The notes beneath the pieces were generated by a model that made no database searches, was not told the origin of the DNA, and saw only the letters and a program-made list of their open reading frames with translations. The position numbers were made by a program, and so were the translations under genes. Shown here in pieces: positions 18,223 through 26,881 of a stretch of DNA of 64,000 nucleotides (position 1 is its first letter; each line of letters starts with the position of its first letter). Where the stretch lies: positions 1,488,001-1,552,000 of the forward strand of contig NZ_CP011968.1 of the NCBI RefSeq assembly GCF_001077535.1, in the 5' to 3' direction. The stretch comes from Clostridioides difficile ATCC 9689 = DSM 1296. GTDB lineage: Bacteria > Bacillota > Clostridia > Peptostreptococcales > Peptostreptococcaceae.

Positions 18223-19086
18223 ATGTTAGGAATAATTGCGCCATCTGGGCCATTAAGAAATACAAGTTTGGAGGAAATAAAGTTTAATTTAGAAAGTTAT
18301 GGTTACGAAGTTAAGTTTTCTGAAAGTTGTAGTTTAAATTATAAAGGTTATTTAGCTGGTAATGATGATATTAGAGCAAGGGATATAGAAGATATGTTTT
18401 TAGATAAAGATGTAGATATAATTATGTGCTTAAGAGGAGGTTATGGAACAACAAGAATATTGGATAAAATAAATTATGATATAATAAAGCAAAATCCAAA
18501 ACCATTTATAGGTTTTTCTGATATAACAGGTTTAAATTTAGCTTTCTATAAAAATTGTGGTCTTTTACCATATCATGGAATAATGGCAGCAAATGTAGGT
18601 AAATGGGATAAATTTACCTATAAATCATTGGTAAATGCTTTAGAATTTAAAGATGAATTATATTTAGAAAATCCAAAAGAAGAAAAGATTTATACTGTAT
18701 GTGAAGGTAAAGCAGAGGGAATAATAATGGGAGGAAATTTATCCTTAATAATTGCCACAATGGGAACAAAATATGAAATAGATGCAAAAGATAAAATTTT
18801 GTTTATTGAGGAAATTGGAGAACCTCAATATAAATTGGATAGAATGTTAACACAACTATATTCTTCAGGAAAACTTGAGGAATGTAATGGTATAATTTTT
18901 GGAGATTTTAAGGATTGTATTGAAGAAAATGATTTGATGGAATTACTAATAGAATTTGCAAATAAGGTCAATAAACCTTCTATATATAATCTTCAGTCAG
19001 GACATTGTATCCCAATGATAACTATTCCTTTGGGCAGAATGTGCGAATTAGATGCTACAGAAAAAATCGTTAAATTAAAAAAATAG
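18223..19086 (+). CDS. S66 family LD-carboxypeptidase / MccF-like
   Basis: A 287-residue serine peptidase of family S66. Members trim the terminal D-Ala from murein tetrapeptides (LdcA) or detoxify microcin C (MccF). Motifs: GIIAPSGPLRN at the N terminus, MCLRGGYGTTRILD, the nucleophile GFSDITGLN (about 109-117), the catalytic glutamate in LFIEEIGEPQYKLDR, and the histidine in LQSGHCIPMITIPLG. The ATG follows AGAGGTG. The length is that of LdcA, and there is no signal peptide, so muropeptide recycling in the cytoplasm is the more likely role. Confidence 0.88.
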   Translation: MLGIIAPSGPLRNTSLEEIKFNLESYGYEVKFSESCSLNYKGYLAGNDDIRARDIEDMFLDKDVDIIMCLRGGYGTTRILDKINYDIIKQNPKPFIGFSDITGLNLAFYKNCGLLPYHGIMAANVGKWDKFTYKSLVNALEFKDELYLENPKEEKIYTVCEGKAEGIIMGGNLSLIIATMGTKYEIDAKDKILFIEEIGEPQYKLDRMLTQLYSSGKLEECNGIIFGDFKDCIEENDLMELLIEFANKVNKPSIYNLQSGHCIPMITIPLGRMCELDATEKIVKLKK

Positions 19087-19156
19087 TGTGTATATAAATA
19101 TAATAGAAATATGGTATAATCTTATACAAGTAAAAATTTAGCTAGGAGGATGAAAA

Positions 19157-19750
19157 ATGTCTGATGATAGAATAATAGACTTTAACGAACTAAAGAACAA
19201 AGTTAAAGATTCTGATGTAGATAAATTTGAGCAATACATATATAACTTATATTTTTCTGTTATGGATGGAAAGATGTCTATGGCTGAGTTTTCAAGAAAA
19301 ATATTCGATTATATGAGAGATAACAACATATCTCAAGAAAAATTTATGAAAATACAAAAGCAATTTATGGAGAGATATGGTATGGACACTGAAGAAGTAG
19401 AAAAACAACTTAGAAACTTTGGAATCGACCCTTCTACAGCAGGTTTTATGAGTAATAATACTTCCAGCAAAGTATCTACAGAAGATTTAGAGTCATTTAA
19501 GAAGAGTGCAGGATTTTATGAGAAATATGGAGAAAAAATCCAACCAAAGAGTTGTATAACAACATTTATAAAAAATGACTTAAATGATATTAATGTAATA
19601 ATCGACCAAGAAAAGATAATGCTTTGTAGTGATAGAAAAATAAATCTTATGGATTCAGAACTAAATGAGTTTTTATTAGAATATAAGAATATGTTTAATA
19701 AAAAAATAAAGGTAGTAATGTGCGAAACTACGAATAAGTATGATTATTAA
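19157..19750 (+). CDS. DUF3867 family protein
   Basis: A 197-residue cytoplasmic protein seen in clostridia and known as DUF3867; no function is established. The N-terminal half is helical and acidic (IIDFNELKNKVKDSDVDKFE), with a stretch MSMAEFSRKIFDYMRDNNIS resembling a small helical fold; the C-terminal half is mixed with ENINVIID-type strands. It has AGGAGG before the ATG and stands alone, with a terminator at 19803-19865. I infer nothing further about its role. Confidence 0.72.
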   Translation: MSDDRIIDFNELKNKVKDSDVDKFEQYIYNLYFSVMDGKMSMAEFSRKIFDYMRDNNISQEKFMKIQKQFMERYGMDTEEVEKQLRNFGIDPSTAGFMSNNTSSKVSTEDLESFKKSAGFYEKYGEKIQPKSCITTFIKNDLNDINVIIDQEKIMLCSDRKINLMDSELNEFLLEYKNMFNKKIKVVMCETTNKYDY

Positions 19751-19802
19751 AAAATGAATTTAAATACTGAAGTAGTATCAATTAATTGTACTACTTAAAA
19801 AT

Positions 19803-19865
19803 AAAAATCGCAATTTATTATTCCTTATAAATTTGTATAAGGAATATCTAAACTGCGATTTTTTA
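19803..19865 (+). terminator. Terminator after DUF3867 gene
   Basis: A long stem: AAAATCGCA at left with TGCGATTTT at right, extended by ATTCCTTATA/TATAAGGAAT, followed by Ts. A smaller hairpin AAGTAGTA/TACTACTT precedes it at about 19772-19798. Confidence 0.85.
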
Positions 19866-20000
19866 TATTGTGAAGATTAGTAATAATAGATAGTGTTTTA
19901 AATTGTAATCTTCTCACTAAAACTGTGTTTTTCTATTAGAAATTTTATTAAAAATAAATATCTGATAATTGTATTATATGGGATGTAAAGTATTAGAAGC

Positions 20001-20636
20001 TTAACGAATCTCTTTTAATACATTAACTCCATTTTGAATCATACTGTTGAAAAATACTAAGTTTAAAATCTCAGCAGGGTGAACGTTAGGAATATCATAA
20101 GTATCTACTAAATTCATAGGTACAACTATATTTTTTTCAATATTATGTTGATTAAAATATGATTTTAGAGTTATTGCAAATTGATATATACATATATCTG
20201 TGCAATCGCCAACTATAATTATATTATCTATATTATCAAAATCCAAATTTTCTAATGCAAAAAAACCATTAGTAGAATTTTTAGGAAGAATTTGTAGGTT
20301 TTCTATCGACTTAAGTTCATCAACCAATTCACTTTCTACATCATTTTCCAAACAGTGAACAGGATAACTCAAAAGTTCTATTGATTTAGGAGTATGAGAA
20401 TCAGTAAATGCTATTACTCTATTTAATTTGTTTGATATTTTTTTTGTAAACATTTCAATTGGCTTTATTAAAGACTCTACTCTAGGAGAGTATAATGCAC
20501 CTTGTCTTGCAAAGCCATTATTAACATCAATTATAAATAAAGCAGTTTTACTCAAATCATAATTTTCTATTTTTTCTATTGGTAGATTATCTAAATTACT
20601 CTTTAAAGCTTCAAGTTCATTTAATAAGTTATCCAT
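20001..20636 (-). CDS. Isochorismatase/nicotinamidase-like cysteine hydrolase
   Basis: A 211-residue cysteine hydrolase. The catalytic triad candidates are Asp in ALFIIDVNNGF, a lysine near ILPKNSTNGFF, and Cys in IIIVGDCTDICI; a metal-site-like TDSHTPKSIE segment resembles nicotinamidases (PncA), which hydrolyse nicotinamide to nicotinate for NAD salvage. The helical N-terminal 30 residues are an addition to the core. It is preceded by GGAGG and lies 79 bases downstream of the GDPD gene, so cotranscription is possible. Nicotinamidase activity is an inference from the DSH segment. Confidence 0.78.
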   Translation of the reverse strand: MDNLLNELEALKSNLDNLPIEKIENYDLSKTALFIIDVNNGFARQGALYSPRVESLIKPIEMFTKKISNKLNRVIAFTDSHTPKSIELLSYPVHCLENDVESELVDELKSIENLQILPKNSTNGFFALENLDFDNIDNIIIVGDCTDICIYQFAITLKSYFNQHNIEKNIVVPMNLVDTYDIPNVHPAEILNLVFFNSMIQNGVNVLKEIR

Positions 20637-20715
20637 AGTTATACCTCCAAGATAAATTTAATAAAATTGTACATATTAATTATATAAAAGTCAAGGAGTA
20701 CAAACTATTGTATAA

Positions 20716-21447
20716 TTAGCTGTATTGTTTTGAGTGTAAAAGATTTGAAGCAATATCTGGATAGTTAGTAAAAATACCATCTACATTGAGTTTTAGACAG
20801 TGTAGTATATCATCCTCTTCATTTACAGTATATACATTGACACCAAGTAGATTTTTGTGACAAAGTTCAATTAGAGATTCATTTACTAAAACTAGAGGTG
20901 GATGAAGGTAACTATTACCCAGAAATTTAGCAAAATTGACTACATTGTTTATAGGTAAATAACACAATAATCCTGTTTTTATACTAGGGTCTAATTTATG
21001 AAAGTTTTTTAAGCTATTGCTGTTGAAACTAGATATAAGAACTCTATTTTTCATATTATACTTTAAAATAAGCTCTAAAACGTCTTTTTCTATATTGGGA
21101 TAGTTTATTTTGTCAGTTTTTAGTTCTATATTTAAAATAAGGTCTGTAGGTGAAATTAGAATTAATACTTCTTCTAAAGTTGGAATTTTACATTCTTTAT
21201 TGCTTTGATATCCTTCAAAAGATGAGTTTAGAGTTTTTAATTTTCTTAAAGTAAAGTCTTTTACAAAACCATGTCCATTAAAAGTTCTATCAACCTTTTC
21301 ATCATGAATAACTACAATTTTTCCATCCTTAGTTCTGTGGACATCAAGTTCTATTCCATATATATCCATATCCAAACATTTTTTAAAAGCTAGAATAGTA
21401 TTTTCTGGATACTTTCCACTAAACCCCCTATGAGCATAAATATTCAT
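20716..21447 (-). CDS. Glycerophosphodiester phosphodiesterase
   Basis: A 243-residue GDPD (UgpQ-like) enzyme that splits glycerophosphodiesters into glycerol-3-phosphate and an alcohol. Motifs: the catalytic HRGFSGKYPENTILAF, ELDVHRTKDGKIVVIHDEKVDRTF, and LNIELKTDK with the metal ligands. No signal peptide, so it is cytoplasmic. The ATG is preceded by GAGGG at ten bases. The hydrolysed product would feed the same glycerol pool as glpK at the left end of the window, although the two genes are 20 kb apart. Confidence 0.9.
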   Translation of the reverse strand: MNIYAHRGFSGKYPENTILAFKKCLDMDIYGIELDVHRTKDGKIVVIHDEKVDRTFNGHGFVKDFTLRKLKTLNSSFEGYQSNKECKIPTLEEVLILISPTDLILNIELKTDKINYPNIEKDVLELILKYNMKNRVLISSFNSNSLKNFHKLDPSIKTGLLCYLPINNVVNFAKFLGNSYLHPPLVLVNESLIELCHKNLLGVNVYTVNEEDDILHCLKLNVDGIFTNYPDIASNLLHSKQYS

Positions 21448-21660
21448 TTATATGGTTCCCTCCTATAAGTATAACTTATCTTATAAAAATTTAATTAATA
21501 TAATATATCATATTCCAAAAGGTATTGTTATATATTAGTTAAATAACTATTTGTAATTTATATATTATATAAATGTAGAAAAATAAAATCATATATGTGT
21601 TATAATATATTTTAAACATTGTAAATATTACGAATTTAGTAGTCATAATAAGTGTAATTT

Positions 21661-21691
21661 TATGCAAGCTCATGTTTTTAGAGCTTGCATA
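21661..21691. other. Perfect 11-bp hairpin in the leader of the adenylation gene
   Basis: TATGCAAGCTC and GAGCTTGCATA flank a nine-base loop. No T-run follows on either strand. It lies about 90 bases before the start of the gene at 21778 and about 60 bases after a TATAAT at 21602, so it would be in the 5' leader. Confidence 0.6.
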
Positions 21692-21777
21692 TGTATTATT
21701 AATATATTTATATATTGTGAAAATAAAATTCCAAAAGAATTTTTTCTATAGACTTAGTAGTAAGGGGGAATTTTGAT

Positions 21778-23967
21778 ATGTATGAAGTTAATTTAGAACG
21801 AGCTATGAATTATTGGATGGATTTGTTAGATGATTATACGAATATAGCAAAAATTCCAAATGATTTTTTTTATAAAGATTGTTCTGATGAAGTAGTAGAT
21901 GAGGTTTTTAAGATGAATATTGAGAAACATGAAAGGTTAATTCAATATTCTAAAGTGAACAATATTAGCATAGACTCTATCATAGAAACTATATATGGCC
22001 TTATACTTCAAAAGTATATATATGAAGATGATGTAGTTTTTGGTAAAACAATGAATATAATTCCAATAAGAGTAAGAGTTAGACAAAGTGAAAAATTTAT
22101 AGATGTTGTAAGGAAGCTAAAAAGGCAGTGGAGCAGGTCTTTAGAGTATGGATACTATTTGTTATCAGATATAGAGAATAAAAATCATCTAAATACTAAG
22201 CTTATAAACACAATATTTATAGCTAAAAGTTTTGATTTATCATATGATTATGACATAGAAAAAAAAGGATATGATTTATCTGTAATAGTATATACTAAGA
22301 GGGCACTTAAAATAAAAATAAAGTATAAACCATCTATATATAAAAGAGAAACTATTAGAAGAATTTTAAATCAATTTGATTATATAATAGAGCAAATAAT
22401 AGAAGATAATGATATTTTAATAGAAGATTTAGAATTTGTATGTAAGGAAGAAGAAAAAGTATTATTGGAAGACTTTAATAATAATCAATATGAAGTACCC
22501 TATGATAAAAGTTATGTTGATTTATTTAGGGAGCAAGTTAAGGTAACACCTAGTAATATAGCTGCTAGGGATGAAAATAGAAAGTTAACATATAAAGAAT
22601 TGGATGAAGTAACTGATAAACTTGCAGGTTATTTAAATCATATAGGAGTGGAAAGTGAAGACATAGTAGCTGTAATGTTACCAAGAGATATTAACATAAT
22701 TATTACAGCAATAGGGATTATGAAATCAGGGGGAGCATTTTTTCCAATAGACACAAGTAATCCAGAAGAAAGATTGAATTACCTTCTTGAAGATAGTAAT
22801 GCAAAAGTAGTGATAACTACAGATGAACTCAAAAGTAAGGTTGTAAATGAGAATACCATAGTACTCGATATAAATGATGAAGAAATGTTTAAGCTTGGAT
22901 ATGAATTAACTGAAAAAATAACATCATCAAATTGTGCATATACGATATCTACTTCAGGGTCAACTGGTAGGCCAAAGACCATAGCTATAGAACATAAGAG
23001 TTTAGTAAATATGTGTTATTATAGCGTAAAATCTATAAGCGCTACAGAAAATGATATATGTGGTATATACTTAAGTTTCAGTTTTGATGCTGTAATGAAA
23101 CAACTATTCCCTTATTTGCTTGTAGGTGCATCAATAGATATTATGCCTGAAGAAGCTAAATTTGATGAATATACAGTAAATGAATACTGTGAGGAAAATG
23201 ACATAACTATACTAGCATTGCCAACAGCATTTGCAAGGTTATTTATACAAAATTGCAATAATAATTCACTTAGAGTTGTACAGACTGGAGGAGAAAGATT
23301 AAAAGGATATAGAAAGCGTAATTATGAACTATATAATGAGTATGGACCAACCGAATTTACTGTTGTATCGACTTCTTTTCATGTGGACAGAGAATATGGA
23401 AAAATACCAATAGGAAAACCTATATTTAATACTTATGCATATGTATTAGATAAAAAGAACAAACTATGTCCAATTGGAGCACCAGGAGAGCTATGTCTAT
23501 CAGGCATTCAAATATCAAGAGGATATTTAAATAAAAAAGGGCTAACAGAGCAAGTATTTGTAGAGAATCCTTACAAAACTTGTGAACATAATAAGTTAAT
23601 GTATAGAACTGGTGATTTAGTAAGATGGTTAGATGATGGAAATTTAGATTATATTGGAAGGATGGACAATCAAGTAAAAATTGATGAGTTTAGGATAGAG
23701 CTATATGAGATTGAAAATATAATAAATAATATTACAGAAATTAAAAGTGTTGTTTGTATATCGAGAACAAATGATGATGGAGATATGTATATATGTGCAT
23801 ATTATGTAATTGATGAGGAAGATAGTGGTAAGATAAATGAAAGAACTATTAGAGAATATTTAAATGAGCATCTACCTCCATATATGATTCCAACAATAAT
23901 AATGAGGATAGATAAGATACCAGTTACACCAATCGGAAAAGTAAATAAAAGAGCATTACCAGAATAA
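21778..23967 (+). CDS. NRPS-like protein: partial condensation plus adenylation domain, no carrier domain
   Basis: A 729-residue adenylate-forming protein. Residues 1 to about 225 resemble only the C-terminal lobe of a condensation domain; the catalytic HHxxxDG motif is absent. An amino-acid adenylation domain fills about 230-729: core A3 TISTSGSTGRPKTIA, A5 NEYGPTE, A7 YRTGDLVRW, A8 GRMDNQVKIDEFRIE, A10 PVTPIGKVNKRALPE. The protein stops right after A10, with no phosphopantetheine carrier domain. It can therefore activate an amino acid as AMP ester, but the acceptor must be supplied in trans. The specificity pocket, read by eye against GrsA, begins D-A-K, which I cannot assign. Start is the ATG after AAGGGGG. 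Confidence 0.85.
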   Translation: MYEVNLERAMNYWMDLLDDYTNIAKIPNDFFYKDCSDEVVDEVFKMNIEKHERLIQYSKVNNISIDSIIETIYGLILQKYIYEDDVVFGKTMNIIPIRVRVRQSEKFIDVVRKLKRQWSRSLEYGYYLLSDIENKNHLNTKLINTIFIAKSFDLSYDYDIEKKGYDLSVIVYTKRALKIKIKYKPSIYKRETIRRILNQFDYIIEQIIEDNDILIEDLEFVCKEEEKVLLEDFNNNQYEVPYDKSYVDLFREQVKVTPSNIAARDENRKLTYKELDEVTDKLAGYLNHIGVESEDIVAVMLPRDINIIITAIGIMKSGGAFFPIDTSNPEERLNYLLEDSNAKVVITTDELKSKVVNENTIVLDINDEEMFKLGYELTEKITSSNCAYTISTSGSTGRPKTIAIEHKSLVNMCYYSVKSISATENDICGIYLSFSFDAVMKQLFPYLLVGASIDIMPEEAKFDEYTVNEYCEENDITILALPTAFARLFIQNCNNNSLRVVQTGGERLKGYRKRNYELYNEYGPTEFTVVSTSFHVDREYGKIPIGKPIFNTYAYVLDKKNKLCPIGAPGELCLSGIQISRGYLNKKGLTEQVFVENPYKTCEHNKLMYRTGDLVRWLDDGNLDYIGRMDNQVKIDEFRIELYEIENIINNITEIKSVVCISRTNDDGDMYICAYYVIDEEDSGKINERTIREYLNEHLPPYMIPTIIMRIDKIPVTPIGKVNKRALPE

Positions 23968-23983
23968 TTTTTTATTATGATAG

Positions 23984-24030
23984 GTGTCATAAAGTGATTT
24001 CAGACATTTCTTTATGACACTTATTTTTAT
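23984..24030 (+). terminator. Terminator after the adenylation gene
   Basis: GTGTCATAAAG and CTTTATGACAC form a perfect 11-bp stem followed by TTATTTTTAT. Confidence 0.87.
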
Positions 24031-24377
24031 AAAAGAATCAATTTGCATAAAAACAAGAATTTTCTGTATATATTTACTATGGTGAAAATTTATTTATAAG
24101 AATGATTATTGTATTTTTTATACTTTTCCGTGTTTTAAAGCATTTTTTTTACAAAATTAATTTTACATTAAAAAATTTTTTTATTTTATATCTTAATAGT
24201 TTTTAGTAGAATTGAAAAATAAAAAGAAAATTAGCATAAAAATATCTAAAAGTAGAAATTAATAATATAGGGTTAAATTTTAGTAGTTTTGACTCGCTAT
24301 TTGTAAAATAATAAAAAGTTAAGTTTTATATGTATATATGTTATAATATATACAAATTGAAAAGGGGTGAAAATTTT
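24031..24377. promoter_or_regulatory. Upstream region of the OPT transporter gene
   Basis: AT-rich interval without a gene. The best promoter candidate is TTAAGT, 17 bases, TATAAT ending about 24347, some 30 bases before the ATG at 24378; a TTGACT at about 24289 has no clear partner. I see no riboswitch. Confidence 0.4.
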
Positions 24378-26306
24378 ATGAACAAAAAATTACCTAAGGG
24401 TGCTTATGGTGAGGTTAGTGGAAAAGATTACGTTCCATATATCACAGATAAGTCCAGAACCGGTGGAAATGTAGCTGTACTGATTATCGGTATTATTTTA
24501 GCTGCCATTTTTGCCGCATCTACAACTTACTCTGGAATGAAAGCCGGTCTTACAGTTGCCGCAGGTATTCCAGGAGCTATAATAGGTTCTGCTTTTGTTG
24601 GAGCATTTGCTCGTTCAAAGGGTATTCTTGGTAAAAACTTAATCCAAGGTATGTCAAGTGGTGGAGAATCTGTTGCAAGTGGATTTATTTTCGTATTACC
24701 AGCAGTTATATTAATTGGAAGCCAAATTACATTCTTAGAAGGCTTAGCTGTTGGAGTTGGTGGAGTTTTATTTGGTATAGGAATTGCTGCTATAGTTCAC
24801 AACTATCTAATAGTTGAAGAACATGGTAAACTTATGTACCCAGAATCAATGGCTATATCTGAGACACTTGTTGCTTCAGAGGCTGGTGGAGATTCAATTA
24901 AGTACATGGGAATTGGATTTGTAATAAGTGGATTTATTACTGTATTAACTGGTTCATTCTTAAATGTAGCAAACAATGTAATGAGTCTTGTAGGAAGCAA
25001 ATTCTACAAATGGAAATTTGATATTGAAGTAAATCCTCTACTTTTAGGAATTGGATTTATAGTAGGGCTTGAAGTTTCTTTAACAATGTTTGCAGGAAGT
25101 ATTTTATCAAACTTTGGTATAGCACCTTTAATAGGATACTTTACAGATATGGCTAAAGATGGAGCTATGGTATGGAATAATCCTGCAATGCCTCTTAACC
25201 AAATGGATGTTGGAGCAATATCTAGTAGTTATGTAAAATATATAGGTGCTGGTATGATGCTTTGTGGAGGTATTATTGGTGCAATAAAACTTATACCAAC
25301 TATAATCGCTTCTATAAAAGAAACACTTAAAGCTAAATCAAGTGCTGGAGAAGGAGAAGAAGGTTCATCTATACAAATGATACTTTTATTAGGTGGAGTA
25401 GTTATTGGATTTTTAGCAGCATTCTTAATTTCTGGTAACATTGTTATGGCAATTATTGGAGCTATCATATCTCTTTTATTATCTTTATTATTTGTCATAG
25501 TAGCTGGTCGTTTAACAGGAACAATCGGAACATCAAATCTTCCAGTTTCTGGTATGACTATAGCTTCTCTAGTTATTGTAACATTAGTGTTTGTTATAAT
25601 GGGATGGACTGATTTAGAAGCTAATAAATCATTACTTTTATTTGGTTCATTTATAGTTGTTGCTATTGCTATAGCTGGAGGTTATACTCAATCTCAAAAA
25701 GTAACTTATATTATTGGTGGTAGCAAAAACGAAATGCAACGTTACTTTACAATTGCAAGTATAGTTGGTGTTATAGTTGTTGTAGGAGTAATTTTATTAC
25801 TTTCTGACCAACTTAGAGCAACTGGTGATAATGTACAATTTGCATTACCACAAGCAAACTTAATGTCAACATTAACTTCTGGTATTATGTCAGGTAGTTT
25901 ACCTTGGGTTATGATTATTGTTGGAGTATTTATGGCAATCGTTCTATATGCATTAAATTTACCAATAATGACTATAGCTATAGGATTCTATTTACCAATT
26001 GCAACAACTTCTATAATATTAGTTGGAGCATTAATTCGTTTATTTGTTGAATTAGTATCTAAAACTGAAAAAGAAAAAGAAGTTAAAGTTTCTAATGGTA
26101 TAAGTTTATCTTCTGGTCTTGTTGCTGGTGGTTCTATCATTGGTTTAATAGGTATAATATTACAAGTAACTGGAGTTGTAACTCCAAAGGTACCAAGTGG
26201 ATTTGCTGCAACAAATTCAATGGCAATTGCTTTATTAGTAGTTTTAGTTGTGCTTACAGCATTACCTATTGTTTTATCTAAAGTAAAAAATAATGAGCAA
26301 GAGTAA
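24378..26306 (+). CDS. OPT-family oligopeptide transporter
   Basis: A 642-residue membrane protein with about 15 hydrophobic segments, of the OPT family, which imports small peptides or metal chelates by proton symport. It has GGNVAVLIIGIILAAIFAAS early, TTYSGMKAGLTVAAGIPGA, YPESMAISETLVASEAGG in the middle, and a final run of helices to TALPIVLSKVKNNEQE. I choose the ATG at 24378, eight bases after GGGGTG, over an ATG 48 bases upstream that lacks a ribosome site. Its last 14 bases overlap the next gene, a PqqD-like protein, a pairing that suggests joint function. Codons such as GCC and CGT near the start are a little unlike the neighbours. Confidence 0.9.
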   Translation: MNKKLPKGAYGEVSGKDYVPYITDKSRTGGNVAVLIIGIILAAIFAASTTYSGMKAGLTVAAGIPGAIIGSAFVGAFARSKGILGKNLIQGMSSGGESVASGFIFVLPAVILIGSQITFLEGLAVGVGGVLFGIGIAAIVHNYLIVEEHGKLMYPESMAISETLVASEAGGDSIKYMGIGFVISGFITVLTGSFLNVANNVMSLVGSKFYKWKFDIEVNPLLLGIGFIVGLEVSLTMFAGSILSNFGIAPLIGYFTDMAKDGAMVWNNPAMPLNQMDVGAISSSYVKYIGAGMMLCGGIIGAIKLIPTIIASIKETLKAKSSAGEGEEGSSIQMILLLGGVVIGFLAAFLISGNIVMAIIGAIISLLLSLLFVIVAGRLTGTIGTSNLPVSGMTIASLVIVTLVFVIMGWTDLEANKSLLLFGSFIVVAIAIAGGYTQSQKVTYIIGGSKNEMQRYFTIASIVGVIVVVGVILLLSDQLRATGDNVQFALPQANLMSTLTSGIMSGSLPWVMIIVGVFMAIVLYALNLPIMTIAIGFYLPIATTSIILVGALIRLFVELVSKTEKEKEVKVSNGISLSSGLVAGGSIIGLIGIILQVTGVVTPKVPSGFAATNSMAIALLVVLVVLTALPIVLSKVKNNEQE

Positions 26307-26640
26307 TGATGTTTTAGATATTGTATTTAAAATTACTGATGGACTTGAATATGAAGTAGCTGAAAATAGTGTTGTTACTATACTTGAAAAACAGGACCAT
26401 AAAATTCAAAAGTTTTTTAGAAAGTTAAAAGCTAGAATACCTAAATACAAAAAAATAGAACTAGATGAATATTCAAGTTTTGTTTTTTTACAAATTGATG
26501 GTCAAAGGACTGTTAGAGAAATAGGCAAGAACCTAGAAGCTAAATATGGAGAAGAATCTCATCCACTTTATGAAAGGTTGTTAGTATTTTTAAATCATAT
26601 TGAAGTTAATTGTCACTATATTGAAAGACTGGATATATAG
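26293..26640 (+). CDS. PqqD-like small protein coupled to the OPT transporter
   Basis: A 115-residue protein whose C-terminal two thirds (ELDEYSSFVFLQIDGQRTVREIGKNLEAKYG) shows the PqqD fold signature: a strand, the LDxxxxxVWxxIDGxxT-like turn, and a helical region. PqqD domains bind leader peptides for radical-SAM maturation, but no radical-SAM or RiPP precursor lies beside it. It overlaps the OPT gene by 14 bases, so translation is coupled. It may act as a peptide-binding accessory of the transporter; that is inference. The basic N-terminal part (KFFRKLKARIPKYKKI) could meet the membrane. Confidence 0.75.
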   Translation: MSKSNDVLDIVFKITDGLEYEVAENSVVTILEKQDHKIQKFFRKLKARIPKYKKIELDEYSSFVFLQIDGQRTVREIGKNLEAKYGEESHPLYERLLVFLNHIEVNCHYIERLDI

Positions 26641-26693
26641 ATATAATAAGAATTATTATAGATATATTAGAGCATATAAATTAGAAGGTAATT

Positions 26694-26818
26694 ATGAAAG
26701 AGGCTGTCTCAAAATAGAGATAAGCCTCTTTTGTATTGTTGAAATGATGAAAATATATTTGATTTCTCATAAAAAAGAGTGTCTCATAAAACTAAAAAGT
26801 TCATTTTGAGACACTTCC
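26694..26818 (-). repeat. Dispersed palindromic repeat, copy B
   Basis: The inverted counterpart of 11232-11352. On the minus strand it reads GTGTCTC...GAGACAC, then the shared 32-base core, then GAGGCTTATCTC...GAGACAGCCTC. It lies between the convergent 3' ends of the PqqD-like and ABC-F genes, the same kind of site as copy A, 15.4 kb apart. Confidence 0.85.
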
Positions 26819-26881
26819 TTTAAAATATTTATAAATTACAGATTTAAAGCAAAACTTATTAAACTTAAGATTATTTTAATA

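Noticed and set aside
21661-21691. Intrinsic terminator or known riboswitch before the adenylation gene
   Set aside because: No T-run follows and no conserved aptamer motif surrounds the hairpin.
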